A stretch of 64,000 nt of DNA. Source: Sphingobium sp. AP49 (lineage in GTDB: Bacteria; Pseudomonadota; Alphaproteobacteria; Sphingomonadales; Sphingomonadaceae). The DNA lies in NCBI RefSeq assembly GCF_000281715.2, contig NZ_CP124576.1, forward strand, positions 2,859,501 to 2,923,500, in the 5' to 3' direction. This document shows positions 62,500-64,000 of the stretch, in pieces. A model generated the notes under the pieces. That model saw nothing but the letters and a program-made list of their open reading frames with translations, was not told where the DNA came from and ran no database searches. The first letter of the stretch is position 1. Every line of letters starts with the position of its first letter. The position numbers and the translations under genes are program-made.

Positions 62500-63812
62500 C
62501 GAAGGCCGACCTGTCCCGCCGCGCGATGCTGGGCATCTGCGCGGCGGGGGTGGCGGCCCCGGCCCTCGCCGCGCCCAACAAGGGAAAGCGCGATTTTCCC
62601 GAGGGCTTTTTGTGGGGATCGGCGACCGCCGCGCATCAGGTGGAGGGCAATAATGTCGCGTCCGACATGTGGCTGCTGGAACATGTGAAGCCGACCCTGT
62701 TCGCCGAACCATCGGGCGACGCCTGCGACAGCCTGCATCGCTGGGCGCAGGATCTGGACCTGGTGAAGGCGCTGGGCCTCAACGCCTATCGCTTCGGCAT
62801 CGAATGGGCGCGGATCGAGCCGGAGCCGGGCCTGTTCTCGATCGCCATGCTGGATCATTATAGCGCAATGATTGACGGCTGCCTGGAACGGGGGCTGGCA
62901 CCGATCGTCACCTTCAGCCATTTCAGCGTGCCGCGCTGGTTTGCGGGACAGGGCCATTTCCAGTCGGCCGACGGCGCCGACCTGTTCGCCCGTTTCTGCG
63001 ACCGGGTGATGCGCCATCTGGGCGATCGCATCGCCTATGCCGTGACGCTTAACGAACCCAATGTCTCCGCGCTGCTGCGCTTCGTCGCGCTGCCGCCCGC
63101 TTTCATGGGAGGCGTCAAGGCCATGATGGGCGCGGCGGCCAGGGCGTCGGGCATGCCCGGCTTTGCCAGCGCGCTGTTCAGCGAACAGGATGTCACGCCA
63201 GCCATGGTCGCCGCGCATATCAAGGCCTATCGGGCGATCAAGGCGCTACGGCCCCGCCTACCGGTCGGCGTCGGCCTGGCAGTCGAGGACGACCAGCTTG
63301 TCGGCGAAGATGACAGCTATCGCGCGGCCAAGCGCCAGGCGGTCTATGCCCCCTGGTTCGACGTGACCCGTAGCCATGGCGATTTCATCGGCGTCCAGAA
63401 TTATACCCGCCGCCGCTATGACGGCCATGGCCTCATCCCGCCACCCGCAGGCGCGGCCATCGCGAGCGATGGACGCGAAATCTATCCAGAGTCGCTCGGC
63501 AACAGTGTCCGCTACGCCCATCAGGGTTCGGGCAAGCCAGTGCTGATTACCGAAAGCGGGATCGCGGCCAGCGACGACAGGCTGCGACAGGCCTATATCC
63601 CGCAATCGCTGCAAGGGCTGAAGGCGGTGATGGACGAAGGCGTGCCGGTGCTAGGATACACCCACTGGTCGCTGATCGACAATTTTGAATGGGTGTCCGG
63701 CTATGGTCCGCAATTCGGACTGGCATCGGTCGATCGCAAGAGCTTTGCCCGCAAGCCCAAGCCCAGCGCAGGTCTCTATGCCCGAATAGCGCGATCCGGC
63801 ATCCTTCCATGA
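62496..63812 (+). CDS. Exported glycoside hydrolase family 1 beta-glycosidase
   Basis: A 438-residue (beta/alpha)8 glycosidase with a Tat-like leader (SRRAMLGICAAGVAAPALAA). The acid/base Glu187 sits in TLNEPNV and the nucleophile Glu353 in ITESGI, the GH1 pair. The N-terminal FLWGSATAAHQVEG is the family hallmark. Most GH1 proteins are cytoplasmic, so export is unusual. The ATG overlaps the PLC stop. It may remove a sugar from a glycosylated lipid or aglycone in step with the phospholipase. Confidence 0.85.
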   Translation: MTKADLSRRAMLGICAAGVAAPALAAPNKGKRDFPEGFLWGSATAAHQVEGNNVASDMWLLEHVKPTLFAEPSGDACDSLHRWAQDLDLVKALGLNAYRFGIEWARIEPEPGLFSIAMLDHYSAMIDGCLERGLAPIVTFSHFSVPRWFAGQGHFQSADGADLFARFCDRVMRHLGDRIAYAVTLNEPNVSALLRFVALPPAFMGGVKAMMGAAARASGMPGFASALFSEQDVTPAMVAAHIKAYRAIKALRPRLPVGVGLAVEDDQLVGEDDSYRAAKRQAVYAPWFDVTRSHGDFIGVQNYTRRRYDGHGLIPPPAGAAIASDGREIYPESLGNSVRYAHQGSGKPVLITESGIAASDDRLRQAYIPQSLQGLKAVMDEGVPVLGYTHWSLIDNFEWVSGYGPQFGLASVDRKSFARKPKPSAGLYARIARSGILP

Positions 63813-64000
63813 TCGTCCCAATGTCGAAACCGCAGGGACGGGCACAGGCAGGCGATAGCGCCAGCTAGCGCTTCGGCGCATGCGCTGATGATCCGATCAC
63901 ATGCGGCTGAAGGGGGTACCGTTCGGACACCCGCATCGTCCCTATATGAGTTTCGGCCCGATCGCTTTGGCCGAACTCGTTTGCCTCAATTGTCTACTTC

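Overview
The window looks like chromosome of a sphingomonad (Sphingobium/Novosphingobium-like alphaproteobacterium). I infer this from protein content and style rather than any marker gene: a high-G+C backbone, an exosortase-A (XrtA)-associated exopolysaccharide cluster of the alphaproteobacterial type, an Anbu-proteasome operon, and several large TonB-dependent receptors. No rRNA or complete housekeeping operon is present to fix the genus.

Layout. (1) 1-14640: an exopolysaccharide/XrtA cluster. On the minus strand, in transcription order: lipoprotein exporter, chain-length determinant, BY-type tyrosine autokinase, outer-membrane protein, ExeA-like ATPase, polysaccharide deacetylase, two tandem FemAB-like proteins, a glycosyltransferase, and the first 19 codons of a further gene. 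A second unit holds an AMP-dependent acyl ligase and a PLP decarboxylase on the minus strand, opposed by a CelD-like acetyltransferase and an acyl carrier protein on the plus strand. Many genes overlap by an ATGA stop/start. (2) 14692-21072: trxB, an esterase-like alpha/beta hydrolase and the four-gene Anbu operon (ATP-grasp, alpha-E, transglutaminase, Anbu). (3) 21073-42053: tRNA-Met(CAT) and a 20.9-kb integrative mobilizable island inserted in its 3' end. The island is bounded by a 17-bp direct repeat, with a P4-type integrase next to the right repeat. It carries a type I restriction-modification operon with an embedded Abi-like gene, a Ti/MOBQ-type TraA relaxase with an oriT-like sequence and traC/traD but no type IV secretion genes, a membrane-spanning HEPN/STN-like fusion protein, a ribbon-helix-helix regulator with a striking operator, a three-gene DUF262/DUF3696-ATPase/unknown operon (candidate defence system), a RelBE/ParDE-type toxin-antitoxin pair and two small AlpA/excisionase-like regulators. 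(4) 42343-64000: backbone with rlmJ, three TonB-dependent receptor neighbourhoods, a two-component system, a PadR/membrane pair and a Sel1-repeat protein. It ends in a probable nutrient-utilisation locus (MFS transporter, tandem-domain TetR regulator, TonB receptor, exported phospholipase C-like protein, Tat-exported GH1 glycosidase).

How it works together. Region 1 should make, length-control, modify and export an envelope or extracellular polysaccharide. Region 3 is a selfish/defence cargo element that could be moved by a helper conjugation system. In region 4 the outer-membrane receptors probably import ferric siderophores (two with iron-box-like sites nearby) and, at the right end, a glycosylated or phosphorylated compound processed by the secreted enzymes.

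Limits: all family names come from reading the translated sequence and recalled family features; nothing was searched. Start sites were chosen from ribosome-binding sites, overlaps and family-typical N-termini.
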